The translations under genes were made by a program, and so were the position numbers. 64,000 nt of DNA. It comes from Panonychus citri. Taxonomy: Eukaryota; Arthropoda; Arachnida; Trombidiformes; Tetranychidae. The DNA lies in the NCBI RefSeq assembly GCF_014898815.1, contig NW_026515500.1:1488001-1552000 (forward strand). The letters run 5' to 3'. The notes under the pieces are model-generated. The model was not told the origin of the DNA. It saw only the letters and a list, made by a program, of their open reading frames with translations, and did not search any database. This document shows, piece by piece, positions 10,664-24,219 of the stretch (positions are counted from its first letter, which is position 1; every line of letters begins with the position of its first letter).

Positions 10664-11193
10664 ATGACCTCAACTAGTTTCCTGATTTCGGTCAAAGGAC
10701 AAGTGATCAGTGGTCGTTTCCCTGGAAATTATAATATTGATTTTAAATATCATTTCCTTTATGGTGAATATTGGGTGATAATTAACGGCTGTTCTCAAGG
10801 GTCAATTAAAACTCAAGATTCACGATTATTGTCCATTTGAAATTCATCGATTGTTGTTACCTTTAGATCATCAAATTCATTCAAATGTCCATCGATTATT
10901 GTATCAGTTTATGAATTTGGTTCTTTTGGAGATGATTTTATTCTTGGTTATGGATGAATTCATATACCACCGATTTCAGGTCATCATGACTGAGAAACTT
11001 GAGCTTTTTATCCTGAATGATTAGTTGATTCTTTTGATGGATATTTGGTAAACCACCAGAATTGATTGCTAATAAAATAGTTGGACAATCAGAGGACCGA
11101 CAAGCAATTAAGGAGATCACAAATGGATCAATTAAAATTGGATTTGATTTCAATTTCAAAGATTTTCATCATTATGGTAACGGATTAAAATGA
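10664..11193 (+). pseudogene. B9d1: B9D1 pseudogene, full length but disabled
   Basis: The plus strand from ATG 10664 reads SFLISVKGQVISGRFPG, then SIVVTFRSSNSFKCPSIIVS and SFGDDFILGYG, then after a frameshift IFGKPPELIANKIVGQSED and GSIKIGFDFNFKDFHHYGNG, ending at TGA 11191. Order and content match the B9 domain of B9D1, a transition-zone protein of cilia (Tectonic/MKS complex). Two in-frame stops (TGA at 10838, where the family has a Trp, and TGA at 10955), plus a reading-frame change between about 10980 and 11038, disable it. A more decayed copy lies at 3213-3416. Confidence 0.8.
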
Positions 11194-12312
11194 GCAAATT
11201 AAATCAAATTGTAACAATAACAATCAACTCTAATCCCATTCAATCAACTGTCATCAACTCGCACAAATTATTAATCTATTTTCTGATATGCTGTTACCAA
11301 CATCCACTCGACAATTAACTAAATCGTCCAAATTGAACCAATCTAAAGGTAAGCAAATTCTGATTAAAACGATAAATCAATTTAACTATTTAAATCGTAA
11401 AACAATTAACTTTTCTTCCCTATTTTAACCCAAACAAAATCAACCCAAGTGTTAACTATAAAATCAACAGTTAACAAATCAATTTAGATGTTCATCCTAA
11501 TTGAACAATTAACTGATTTCGAAAGTGAAAGTTTTCCATTTACCGTTATAATCTAAATCATGTTGACATTTTTGACAAGCGAAAGAAAAACTTGATTTTT
11601 AATAACCTTCATTTTCTGATGGAAAACTTTCCCTTTTATTATTGAGAAGAACTGAGAAAATCCGATTAACCCGTTAGTTAATTAATACAATTAGCAGTGA
11701 ATCGAAATGTTGACCAATAATCAAAGTGAATCATCGCCAAGTAATTAATAAAAACGATAGAACTTGAAAGAGATTTGAAAATATATTTTCTCAAGAAAAG
11801 AAAAAGATAAAATTCTCACCTTAATCTTTTCGGGTAATTGATTCATTTCTTGTTCCGTGTTGATTATCATCTAACCAACAATCATGATCGTTCACAGTGA
11901 TTGTATTTCATGATGAAAACACCAAGAAAATTACTAAACAATTTCAATTGTAATTTAAACCTAAAGCCAGAAACTTATTACCGGTTCATCCTCATGGATT
12001 CAACGATCAAGTCGGATAGCGAGATGATCACCGACGATGACCTTTTTAACCTTGAACTTGAGACAGAAAAAAAAAGAAAACGCGAAAAAAAAACAAAAAC
12101 AAGAACGAAACTGTCGTGACTTTAAAAAAAAGATGAAGATGAAGATGAAGATGAAAGAGGAAGAGTAACAAATAATCAATTCTCTCTCTCTTTTCGCCAG
12201 GTAGGCCAACAGAATTTTCATCTTGGTCAATTTTCATCTTCTCTTCCAAAAGTAGCCCTTACCATGTTTGACTACTTATCTTCCTCCCTTTTTCTCATCA
12301 TCATCATCTTCC

Positions 12313-12355
<43 letters not shown>

Positions 12356-12743
12356 CGGCTAAGGTAAAAAAAGAAAGAAAAGAAAGAGAATCACATGATA
12401 AGTGACGTAAAAATGTTTAGAGTAGAAAAGGATTAGGGAGAAGAAGATAGAAAAAAAGAAAAAGAAGAAAAAAAATAAAAAGAAGAGAGAAAGAGAAGTT
12501 AAGCTTTTTATCTTCATCATCATCATTATCATCTTTCGTTCTCTTCCTCTTTCTTTTTTTGGCCTCTTTCTCTCTCCCCTCCTCCTCTTCCTCTCTCTCT
12601 CTCCATCATCATTCTTGTGCTTCTTGTTCACTGTGATTCTATTATTCCTTCATTGTCTACATTTGTCACTCTTTTCCCATTCGTAAACAAAAGGCTAACA
12701 TGATATACGTTGAATTTGTCAAACAAGAAAGTGGCTAAAAAAC
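11194..12743. other. Spacer upstream of beta-tubulin, low-complexity rich
   Basis: AT-rich sequence turns into purine/pyrimidine tracts from about 12050 on, including the (CT)n run at 12318-12352. The open frames across it are low-complexity. It should contain the beta-tubulin promoter and 5'UTR, but I cannot place the start of transcription. Confidence 0.5.
12318..12352. repeat. (CT)n microsatellite
   Basis: About 17 uninterrupted CT dinucleotides upstream of the beta-tubulin gene. Confidence 0.9.
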
Positions 12744-15700
12744 ATGAGAGAAATCATCCACATCCAAGCTGGTCAATGTGGCAATCAAATCGGTGCCAAA
12801 GTGAGTATTTATCTTCATCCTCATCATCCTTTCCATCATCTTCGTCTCTCATTGTCTTATAACATTTTCCCTTTCACACCAATTCAATGTTACACTTTTC
12901 TTATTTTTCTATTCTCTCATTTTTTTTTCTTCTTTTCATTTTTTTTTCTATCTTCATCTCATTCTGGTCATTCTTTGTTTTTTTCTGGTTCCATTCTTCT
13001 TGGTTGTGTGTGTGTGTCTCTCTCTCTCTTTACCTTTACTCACCTTTTGGACTAAAATAATCTCTCAAGTTCTGGGAGGTTATTTCCAATGAACATGGGA
13101 TAGATCCACAAGGAATTTACCATGAGGAATCACCATTACAATTGGAACGGATTGATGTTTATTACAATGAAGCCTCAGGTTGAACATTCATCTTGATTAT
13201 TTTACTAATTCCATCATCATCATCATCATCTCAATGTGTTGTTCAATTTTGATTTGGATTCATCACCTTCAAACATCATCATGTTATTTTCACCCAAAGT
13301 CAACAATCAACCTGCAATTTTAACCTTAATTACCACCAATAGATTGTTTCACCTTCACTTCAATCATCAAATTAGTGTCTTGCTCCATCTCTTTATCTCT
13401 CTCTCTCTCTATTTACCCTTGTGTATTATTATCTCTTCTTAAGGCCTTGGATTTATCCTAATCTTTTCTTTCTTCCTACTATACGAACATATGATTTCTC
13501 TGTGCAGTCTTTTTTCATCTTTCTCTTCCTTCTACTAACACTATCATCTAGTGACTATTTTTTGTATCAATTTTAGTTGATGATTTCTTGCAATTTTCTC
13601 TACAAAACTGTCGTTAAATCATCACGTTGATCATCAGCTGAAAAGAGTGAGTGGGAAAGAGAGAGAAAGAAAGAAAATAACTCACAATGTTTACATTCAA
13701 TGTCTCCCTTAGAAAAGTTTCAGGGAAACTGTTTCATCTCAATTTCGATCCTCTCTTTCTCTCTCTCTCTCTATTGACTTTGCCCCCTCCCTTTTCATCC
13801 TTGATCTACAATCAATTTGAATACAGTCTCTCTTTCAAATCTAATCCTTATCACCAGTTAATCTGAAAATAACATTGTAACCAAAAAACAAACAACAAGG
13901 ACGATGATTGTAATCACTCAACCCAAACTCTTGAGCTTCATCTCTCTCTCACCGGTGTTTATATCCAATGTTTAAGGTGTTTTTTTTTCTGTCTGTGCGC
14001 TTTTGTTAGTCTAATATTTTCAGTGTTTTTTCATGACTCCCAAAATTTTGTGTATCTTTCATGTTGATGACCTTAGGGCTTGGTATAAAGAGAGAAGAAG
14101 AAAGAAAAGGGGGGGATGCGTCATTCTCTCAATTATTATATCAGGAAAACTTGTTGAATGTAAGGATAACCTAACATGTTATTGTGAATTGTTAACAAGC
14201 ATCAGCAGTAAGAGAAGATGATGAAGAAATTGAAAACAAAAAGATGATGATAACTCTCATAAGAAAGAGAAATTTAAGTGTAAAAAGAATTGAAAGAAGA
14301 TGATAAAAGAGAGAGAGAGAAAATCAAAACAATAGATTTTCTTCTTCTTATTATTGTTTTATTGTCTTGGAATATTTAATTATCTAATTATGGATTACAA
14401 TTGGTTTCTTTCCAATAGTCTTCCTGAAATCGATTGAATAATTTAGATAATCATTCGTTCAGATACAAATTGAATTGACTTTTTCGTAGTTAAAATAACT
14501 TGTTTCATCTTTTTGTTTTCTAATCATCTTCATCTTAATTGACCTTAAACTTGCGATGATCTAAATAACATCGTTAATATCGTTGATTGATTAACCTGTC
14601 AATTGTTATATTATAATAATTTGATAGTTAATTTAGTAAATTGAATTTCTTGTTGAAAAAAAAGTTAACGATAATTGTTGATAAACAATTGATATGATAA
14701 TTTACCTTCCCACTCACTGAGAGTATTGAACAAAACCGTTATAATTGTATTGATAATCAATTGATGATTTTTGATGGTTAACTGATGATGATGATGGATT
14801 TTTATTTATTTCTTTTGTTTTCCTTACAAAACATACTAATTGTAACAATTTACTTATTTATTTTTAATCAACAGAGTCAAACACTTATGTTCCCAGAGCG
14901 GTTTTGGTTGATCTGGAACCAGGAACCATGGAATCGGTTCGATCAGGTCCTTATGGTCAACTTTTCCGTCCTGATAATTATGTTTTCGGTCGTAATGGTG
15001 CAGGTAATTAAATCTAATGATATTCAATATATAATTGATCTAATATCATGTTTCTTTTTTTCTTGTTATCCAAAAATCAATCATCAGGTAACAATTGGGC
15101 AAAAGGACATTACACCGAAGGAGCTGAATTAGTTGATATAGTCATGGAGGTTGTTCGTAAAGAAGCTGAACATTGTGATTGTTTACAAGGTATTATTTGA
15201 TTAGAAGACGATCACGATAACCACCATGATTCATTAATTCTATTTCGTAACTAATTGTTTGTTCAATATTTTCTTTTTTTCTCTCTCTTCATCTCCTATT
15301 CTTTTGCTCTAATTATCTTAAATCGCAAAAAAAAAAGGTTTCCAATTGACACACTCACTTGGAGGCGGAACTGGATCAGGAATGGGAACTTTACTAATAT
15401 CTAAATTAAGTGAAGAGTATCTTGATCGTATCATAACAACTTATTCCGTGGTTCCTTCACCCAAAGTTTCCGATGCCGTAGTTGAACCATACAATGCAAC
15501 CTTATCCATTAATCAACTAATTGAATACACCGATGAAACCTTCTGCATTGATAATGAAGCCTTATACGATATTTGTTTCCGTACTTTAAAGCTTCCTTCA
15601 CCTTCATACAGTGAACTTAATCACCTTGTATCAGCAACCATGTCAGGTAATTGATATGTAAACAATGGTTAGAAACACAACAACAAAACCTCAAGATGAA

Positions 15701-16933
15701 CACAACAATTAGGGTAACCAGATAATGATGATAATACAAACGTGTACCATTGATGATTCTGCTAAATCATTAATCATTTTCAATCAATTTAATTGTTTTA
15801 TTATTGTCAGGTTATTGAGCTTAAAACTTTTCACTTGCAGTTCAATTAATTTATGTTCATCATGTTATCATTGTACTTTAAACAATTTCTAGATATTGGG
15901 TTAATTGTATGTACTTTTACTTGGTGATTAACTTTTAATCTGTTAACTAGTTGTGGTTTAATTGTTGTTATATTAATCGATTTGTGTAACTATTAGATTT
16001 TTTACTCTTGTAATTTTATTTCGATTCTTATTAATTTAACTTGTTTCTTTTTTTTTCTTTTTTGCTTTTTTTCAGGTGTAACAACATGCCTTCGATTTCC
16101 AGGTCAATTAAATGCCGATCTTCGGAAGCTCGCTGTTAACATGGTTCCTTTCCCTCGATTACACTTCTTTATGTCAGGATTTGCACCATTAACTGCCAAG
16201 TTATCGCAACAATATCGCAATATAACAGTATCCGAATTAACTCAGCAAATGTTTGATCCTAAAAACATGATGGTTGCCGCTGATCCACGAAATGGCCGAT
16301 ATTTAACTGTAGCTACAATGTTCAGGTACGATTGTAATACATAATCTTTCAATCGATACAATTATTATAATTGTTAACTGACATTATCTTTCTAATGATT
16401 ATATCTCGTTTTTTTTTTATTATTTTCTTTTGTTCCTTCAGGGGTCAAATGTCAATGAAAGATGTAGATGAGCAAATGATTTTAATTCAGAACAAGAATT
16501 CATCAAATTTTGTTGAATGGATTCCAAATAATGTTAAAGTTGCCGTGTGCGATATACCACCAAGAGGTATGAGTATATTAATAAGTTGATCTTGTATTGA
16601 ATTTATCGATTGTCTTTTGTTGTATCTATTTCTTAAGGCCTTAAAATGTCCGGAACGTTTATTGGTAATACAACCGCGATTCAAGTAATATTCAAACGGA
16701 TTTGTGAACAATTTACAGCGATGTTCCGTCGTAAAGCTTTTCTCCACTGGTTCCTAGAGGAGGGTATGGATGAGATGGAATTCACTGAGGCCGAGTCAAA
16801 TGTATTAGATCTCATTGCGGAATATCAACAATATCAAGAAGCCACAGCGGAAGATGATTACATTGAGATTGAGGAGGAATATTATGATGAATCGGAAGAT
16901 GCCTACTCATTGGAAGACCAGAATGGCTCATAA
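12744..16933 (+). CDS. Beta-tubulin, divergent isotype
   Basis: Eight exons (12744-12800, 13070-13178, 14875-15003, 15088-15189, 15338-15646, 16076-16325, 16442-16566, 16638-16933) join in frame to 458 residues. The protein starts MREIIHIQAGQCGNQIGAK; MREI is the peptide used for co-translational autoregulation of beta-tubulin mRNA. The GTP-binding GGGTGSGMGT motif is intact and the body is typical. Odd points: the M-loop reads TAKLSQQYRN where most beta-tubulins have TSRGSQQYRA; the usual TGEG before MDEMEF is LEEG; and the C-terminal tail is long and Tyr-containing (EEEYYDESEDAYSLEDQNGS). It polymerises with alpha-tubulin. The divergence suggests a tissue-specific isotype (inference). Confidence 0.93.
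13179..14874 (+). other. Large intron 2 of beta-tubulin
   Basis: This 1.7-kb intron is far longer than the other introns of the gene (about 70-430 bp). It holds CT- and GA-rich tracts and AT-rich sequence. No nested gene is seen. Its size and position near the 5' end would suit intronic regulatory elements, which is inference only. Confidence 0.55.
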
Positions 16934-19900
16934 ATTGACGATTTATCCATAATATACAAAATCAACAAATGCTAATTGCAATAAACAAACTGTAATAATT
17001 ATTATCATAATATCCATGGTGATATTTTACACCAAGAGACAATTTCAAAAGTCCAGTGAGATTGATGAATACACTCATGTAAATATTACATGAATGTGAA
17101 TCCAAAACAATAGTGATTGATTACTATTGATGCATTTAATTATAACACGGATTGCCTGATGAGAATCCCATCTAATTGGAATTGCTGATAATTGATCTAA
17201 TTTATTTATTCAACTCAATATGAGTTTGATTGTTGTTGGAAAAAATAATCAACCACTAATTGGATTTAATCTGATTTTCTGCAACCCACCTCTGATGATC
17301 ATCATTTTTTTTTATATATAAATATCAATCAATATCCTTCCTATGACATGAAAGCCTTTAATTTGCTTTAATCAATCAAAAGTGTATCTTAATTAGAGAG
17401 ATTAATTTTCTTAATTATCTCAATTCATCCTCTAAATCACCTTTTCCTGAGATTTTGTGTATTACCTCTTACCTTTGACCCCTTTCAACTGGTCATCATT
17501 ATCATTATCATTATCATGATAACCTCCATCCATTGATGAACTTAACAATGACAACAATTAAATTTAAAATCCTTAATCACCTTGATCCAATTATTTATCC
17601 AATACAAAACCAACAACAATTTAAAAGTTTCACTCCTTAGTATTAATAATATTGACCATTAGTTTTTTTAATCAAATGACATAAAATCAACAATTAAAAC
17701 CTTAATTGTTACTAAATTATAATCAGTAATCACCATGTGCAATTAAATTTGATTCCGATTGAAATTGAAGGGAAAAGTTTTTGTCTATACCAATCGTTGA
17801 ATGAAAATTAGATTGTGATTGTTGATTAAACAATTTACATGAGCAATTAACTATTTCAATGAGAATTAAGAAATATCGTTAGTTAATTAATTACAATTAA
17901 AATAAAAAGAGCGAGAGTAAGTCACAATCAATAGTACATAAAATATTATCTAGTTAAATGTTGAGTATATCTGATCAGTCATAATATTGATAATCTTGAG
18001 TCAAGTGTATTCATTAGTTGAACAATCAACTGATTCATTAAATTAAAGAGCACTTAACAATATAATATTAACAATGATCAGGTTGATACACAACAATTTG
18101 TTTCATGTTACCAATTTTTCATCATCATCATTTGTCTTGATCATCATTTGGCCTCAAGGCAAATACTGTTAATAATAATCATCCTAATAATGTAATAATA
18201 ATAATAATAATAATATATTATCATTAATTGAACAGTTATCATTGATGATGAACAATCAATTTCGGTCACGTGTTTAATATCAATTTTCAAATGAAATACA
18301 TTTAATTGTTTGGAAGAAAAAAATTTTTCTCAAATTGATAATGATGATTATCATTGATAATTGTTGATAATTGTAAAGGCGTTGGTCTATTAAGGATAAT
18401 ACCAGGGATAAATTGTTGATCCTTAATTGTTGAGATCAAATAACAATGATAATCATTTGGTTTCCAAGTTTAATTCTGTTCCCTTTTTAATTGTGATAAC
18501 TTTTCCTCTTCCTTCACGTTAATCATTTCAGATTTTCCCAATTATCTCAAGTTATTTAATCTAATATGTTTTTGTATAAATCGCCCTAAGCCCTTGATCC
18601 TTCATCTTGTTTTTACATCTTCATCTTCATCCCTCATCCCTCATCCAAGGATGATAATGATAATGATATAAAATTAACAAGCAATTTACTTATTGTTGTT
18701 GATTAAATTGTTCAACTTTTTTGCTCAACAACATTTTCCCATGTTAACCTTATATGATAATTGTGATAACACCTTTGGCCCTTTTAATTATAATCCTTTA
18801 AGATTAACTTTTCAGATTAACTTTTTGTGTGACTAATTAAGAATCAGCAAATTGTTATTGATTGTTTCAAGTTTAATTAATTGTTAAAAGGTTTACACAA
18901 TTAAGCTGAATCATCACACTTACAATTCATTAATCCTTTTTTTAGATAATACTAATTGTTGTTCCAACACACACACAATTAGATTGGACTGATTAAACTT
19001 TTATCTCTCAAGTTAATTCACTTCATCAGGGTTAATTGTTAATCATTAATCAACATTTACCGATATAAGTTTGGACTTTTTTTTCCCTGTAAAACTTTTT
19101 CTCTTAATTTGATTCATAATTACTCTTGACAATTGTTATAACTGTTAACAATCAAACCTTTCTAATTGTGGTTGATGTGTTTATTACTACACTAATTCCC
19201 AATGGAGATGATAATCTAATCGTAATTTAATCTGGAAACAAGCACGAAACCCATAAGAATAGGGAAAACCCTCTCTGTATATGAGGATCGACTTTCGAAA
19301 TCATTAATCGAGGTGAGAGGTCAAAACTTCGAGGTCTCGAATCTCCTTCTCATTATTATCGTTTCAAGTTCTTGAATTGGAAATTTGTTTGAAGAACTCA
19401 TTTAGTAGATATTCGAGAACGAGGTGACGAAATTGTGTCCAAATTCAGGTCAACATCATTTTCTAGATGGACAATATTATCAATCGATTGGTCAACTTTG
19501 ATTTGACGAAGAAAAAAAAACGCTAATCAATTTAATTGTCTCATTTAATGGATATTATTACATTTATCATTTTGATTCATTTTCCATGTTGACAAATAAT
19601 ATTTACAAAGTAATCAAGTTACTGATTGTTGACAATTTACTAGAGACTAATTTAATTCCCAATTGATGATAACCATTTAATAACCACCACAAAAAAAGCA
19701 AAAGCAAAAAATCAAATGACAATCAGAAAGTAACATGAAAAATGATGATGAAAAAATCTCCATTGCAATTGAATTAAACAGTGAAAACAATTAACTAGCA
19801 AAAAGTAATAATAATAATCAATTGATCATCTAATCAAATGAAGTTATTATCATTATCATTAATGTAGAGCATGATTAAGACACAGAAAGAGATGGAGAGA

Positions 19901-22096
19901 GAGAGAGAGAAAGTTAATAATGATGATAATCCTTTAAATCCTAAAGTAATGTTGTTAAGAAGCAGAATCAATGTCAATTTAGATTATATTTAATCCGCTC
20001 ATTGTTATTACATGATGATCATCATCAGCATCATTATCATCATCATCAGTTTCTCAAATTTCATATCAATTTGTATTGATCATCATCACTGTGACCATTT
20101 TATGCTTTGTTATTTGATCCAAAGATGAAAAACTTTATCCATAGAAAACAACTCATATTGTTCATTTGCAACTCTTTGTTTATCCTTCAATTTTTTTCTC
20201 ATCTTCCTCATCATCTTAATCCCCTTTACACATTCAACTTAAGATTGTTCATTATCTACTTCTTATATCCTCTCTCTCACTCTCTTTTTTTTTATTCTGG
20301 CAACTTTTATCCTCATCACTTTCATCATCATCTTTACGAGAATCATCATCAATGTATCAGAGCATCAATTTATCTTCTTCTTCATCTCTTTTTTTCATCT
20401 TCATCTTTATCATCATCTGACAGACTTAATCCTTCATCATTTGACAACTACACCTTATCTTCATCTTCATTATCTTCTTTATCATCATCATCCTTGTTAC
20501 CTGTTATTTTTACGAGCATTTTGATTGTTAAACTTTTTTCGTCTCTCTCATCATCATCATTTCCTTGATTGTTAACTTTTCATTCATTATAATCAACACA
20601 CAATTACAATCATTTATCATCAATTGATGATCAACAATAAAACTGATTGATAATTGAAAATTATCATTAACTATTTTTATTCTTGTAGCTAATTAACTTG
20701 ATTCAAATTGATTAACTAATTAGATCATATTGCTAATCCTCCTCTCTCTCTCTCTCTCTTATAATTGGTAAACTAAATTAAAATTTACAATCAACTTACA
20801 GGTAATTATGTTCATTATGAATTAATGATAATAATAAGTAACAATTATAACTGAATGTCAACTGAAATTAGTTTTTTTTCATTGTGATAACAATTAATCC
20901 CCTAAGGCTATTGGACAATTGGATATGAAAAAAATATATATTGTTAGTCATAACTAATAGTACATAGTTAATTGGTTACAATTAGCTTAATTATCATCTA
21001 GTAATAGCAACAATTATAAGGTTAAAAAAAGTTTAACAATTAATGAAAATAAAAGTCAACTGATTAATATTAGCTTTAAATGTGAAACAATTAAATTGAT
21101 ATTGATTTAATTAGATGAATAAAATTGAATGTAATTATTTTGTATTAATAATATTAACTAAATTAAGTTAAATCATCTAATTGATTTGATGATCAATCTA
21201 AACTAATCATCATCTTCATCATGATTGTTAAATTAGGTTTTTTTGTTTGTAGTTCCCAATGATTACAATGAAGAGTTGATTGTTTATTCATCATTAACTT
21301 AATGATAACATAACAATATAAGAAGATAAGTTTAATTCAGTTACATGTTGATTGTTCATTATTCAGGCTTGATTATTATCATTGTTAGTTGATGATTTAC
21401 ACTCAATTGAAACTTGTTAACACTATACTCAGCTCATTAATGTGTAACATCATCATCATCATCATCGTCATCATCATTTTATCATCATCTTTTCAAGTCT
21501 TAAGTGAATAAAAAACTAAACCTTTGAGAGAGAGAGAAAAGTTTTATTTTTTTCTTTCGCTTCGAATCCAAGTGAATTATTAGTTAATAATAAACACGAT
21601 TGTTATTTTAATCAATTACATATAAATATAGAGGATGAGGATGATAGTGATGATGATGATGATGATGATGATGACAAGAGAAAGAAAGAGAAGAAAGAAA
21701 GGGAAAAGGAGGAGCTTATCCAATGATAAACCAGTAAGAACTGGGAATCATAAGGTTAGAGGCGTTAACAATTTCGGATGCTAAGGTTACTAAGGTAACA
21801 AGGTAATAGGAAGATGATGATGATAGAGATGAGGATGAGGATGATAATGAGGATGATGTTCACTTTCATCTGAATGATAAAAACTGTGGGAGTTTATACC
21901 AGGGAGTGAAAAATGATAACTGGGAGGTGATGCTAACTGATGATAAATTGTTTTGTTTACCTTGAATTTGGTTCATAATTTTTTTTATTATTATTAAACC
22001 AATTTGGATATTTATTGTTTTGATTGTTTGTTTAAATTGTGATCAACAACATTTAATAATAAAAACTATTGTTTTGTGGGCTTGTCACAGTTAATC
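16934..22096. other. 5-kb gene-free spacer between beta-tubulin and bsh
   Basis: AT-rich DNA very dense in CAATTAA/TTAATTG words and CAT/GAT trinucleotide tracts. An AATAAA at 16980-16985 is the likely polyadenylation signal of beta-tubulin. A more complex, less repetitive island lies at about 19230-19500. The (GAT)n run 21649-21674 is near the right end. The longest open frame (20107-20568) is low-complexity and not credible. Confidence 0.55.
16980..16985 (+). terminator. Polyadenylation signal of beta-tubulin
   Basis: AATAAA lies 47 bp after the beta-tubulin stop codon. It is the first canonical hexamer downstream. Confidence 0.55.
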
Positions 22097-24219
22097 ATGA
22101 TGGTTGATCCGATCATATCTAAATTAAGTGATACAAGTTCTAACTCGTTAATTACATCAACTAATTCATCTTTTTTCATCAAGGATATACTTTCAGAGTA
22201 AGAACTTTTTTTTTATTCAATCTTGCTTTCTGATTATCGGCTAATTGTTGCAATCTCACTTTTTGGATTAAATTGTTTTATGTTGATACACTTTCTTTGC
22301 AGGAAAAGTTTGGAAAACAATCAACAAGAAATCAAAGATATTCGAGATTCATATTATCATCATCATCATAATAATAATCACAATCATAATAATCTTAATC
22401 ATAGTAATTCACCTTCATTGGGTAATAATCATAATCCTTATTCACCAAACAATTACTGCTCATTTCATCCGATTAATGGTAACAATCAGTCAATCAACTC
22501 GAATGGTCCAGCAAGTTTAGCCGCTGCTGCTGCGGCAGCGGCTTTGTTACATCCTTCATTTGCAGCTTATTCAGCAAGGTAAGTAATCAATGACCTTAAC
22601 TTATTCATTAGCAATTAGATAATCTTATTTAATCATCTAATTCACAGTCATCATCATGATTTAATATTTCAACACATGCAAAGAGCAGCGACTGAAGCAG
22701 CGACTCATGTTGCTTCCCATCGGCGGCGAAAAGCCCGAACAGTGTTTTCAGATCATCAACTGCACGGACTCGAGAAAAGGTTTGCAAGATTGCGACAGAC
22801 AAACAATCAACTAATCAATCAGAAAAAGTAATCAATCAATTTTTCAACCATTTGAACAGATTTGAATCACAACGTTACCTTTCAACACCAGAGAGATTGG
22901 ATTTAGCAACAAGTTTAAACCTAAGTGAAACTCAAGTAAAAACCTGGTTCCAGAATCGCAGGTAAGATTATAACTATTTAATTATGATTATCAATCATCA
23001 AATTAGCAACAAATTTAACCTTTGATAGTAAATCATTATGATGATTACGCTTATAATGATCCGTTCAAACCAAATAACATGAAATTGTTAACCAATTACT
23101 TTATACTAATAGTTGATATTTAATGCGGATTTGTGATAACATATATTTGGCAAAAAAACTCAGCAAAATCCAAAAGTATTATCTCTTTACTATCATCATG
23201 ATATCATGATGATTTTATCCTCATTCCTTACCGATTGAAACCAGAAACTCACACACAAAACCAGGTAATTCATTGAAATAATAGTTACAAAGGTTAAGCA
23301 AAATTGCAGCAAAAAAAAAACGCAAAAAAAAAACAAAACGTTTTTACCCTTAAGCTTAACTTATATTCATCAAGAGATGATGATGATGATAAAGAGCAGG
23401 ATTAGATGGAGATAATCAACTGAATAGAGTCTATTAATATCAGATTAACCATGAGATCAGGGTGATAGCATATTTGATAACAGGTAAAAAAAGTTTACCT
23501 GAAGGGAGTGAGAGAGAGACAATAAAAAAAAAGTTTCAATTCCCTGAAAACGGTTAAGGTAAATATTAATAGTCGATTCATATTAATATTTAGAAACATT
23601 TTTTATAATCTAATTAGTAAAATGAATTATTGACGTAAACTGATTATTAGTTTAATTCACTTATCTAATTTTAGTGATTGTAACAATTAACTGATCGGGA
23701 GATCTGAAAACATATATAATGTGATTAACTAATTACCTTAGGTAATAAAATCCAGAACTTTGATTGTGTTTAATTTGTTGAACTAATTATTGTTACTCTT
23801 GAAATAGATTTCTAAATTGATTAATAGTTAGAAATCGGCTGATTGTTACCTAATTACAATTAGAAGGGCAAAGAAAAGGAGAGAGATCTTTTTTTGGTAA
23901 CAATCAAGTAAATTGATTACTATTTTTAAATTTATTTACCAACAATCAAAAATATCAACACAAATCCATAGTAACATATCAACGGAATTTTGAATTAATT
24001 GTCAATGAAATATTTTCATGTTGATTATATTAATTTACGTCAATTGTGAAATTTGATGATCCCAGATAATGATTACATGACTAATCAATGGTTTCACTTA
24101 ATTGTTGTTAATTGTTTATCATTTTTTGCTCATTTGTCTCCAGGATGAAACATAAAAAGATGCTAAGAAAAGGCAACAATAAGGATAACAATCAATTAAC
24201 CAAAGGATCAACTAATTAA
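22097..24219 (+). CDS. bsh: Brain-specific homeobox transcription factor (Bsh/BSX)
   Basis: Five exons (22097-22197, 22303-22578, 22648-22779, 22860-22961, 24144-24219) join in frame to 228 residues. The N-terminus carries SFFIKDIL, the short conserved motif of BSX proteins. His/Asn-rich and poly-Ala stretches follow. The homeodomain starts RRRKARTVFSDHQLHGLEKRF and ends with KTWFQNRRMKHKKMLRK; it matches the BSX class almost residue for residue. Two introns cut the homeodomain: an 80-bp one after EKR, with a weak GTTTGC donor, and a 1.18-kb one after the WFQNR codons. Reading through the small intron meets a stop, so splicing is needed. Bsh specifies neuronal identity in the insect brain and binds TAAT-type sites. 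It stands alone between two AT-rich deserts. Confidence 0.92.

Noticed and set aside
12359..12631. 90-codon minus frame next to beta-tubulin
   Set aside because: Lys/Arg/Glu and Phe runs from GA/CT tracts; no protein signature.
20107..20568. 153-codon plus-strand open frame
   Set aside because: It is made of Ser-, His- and Leu-rich low-complexity runs from CAT/TCT tracts, and has no homology pattern, intron logic or promoter context.
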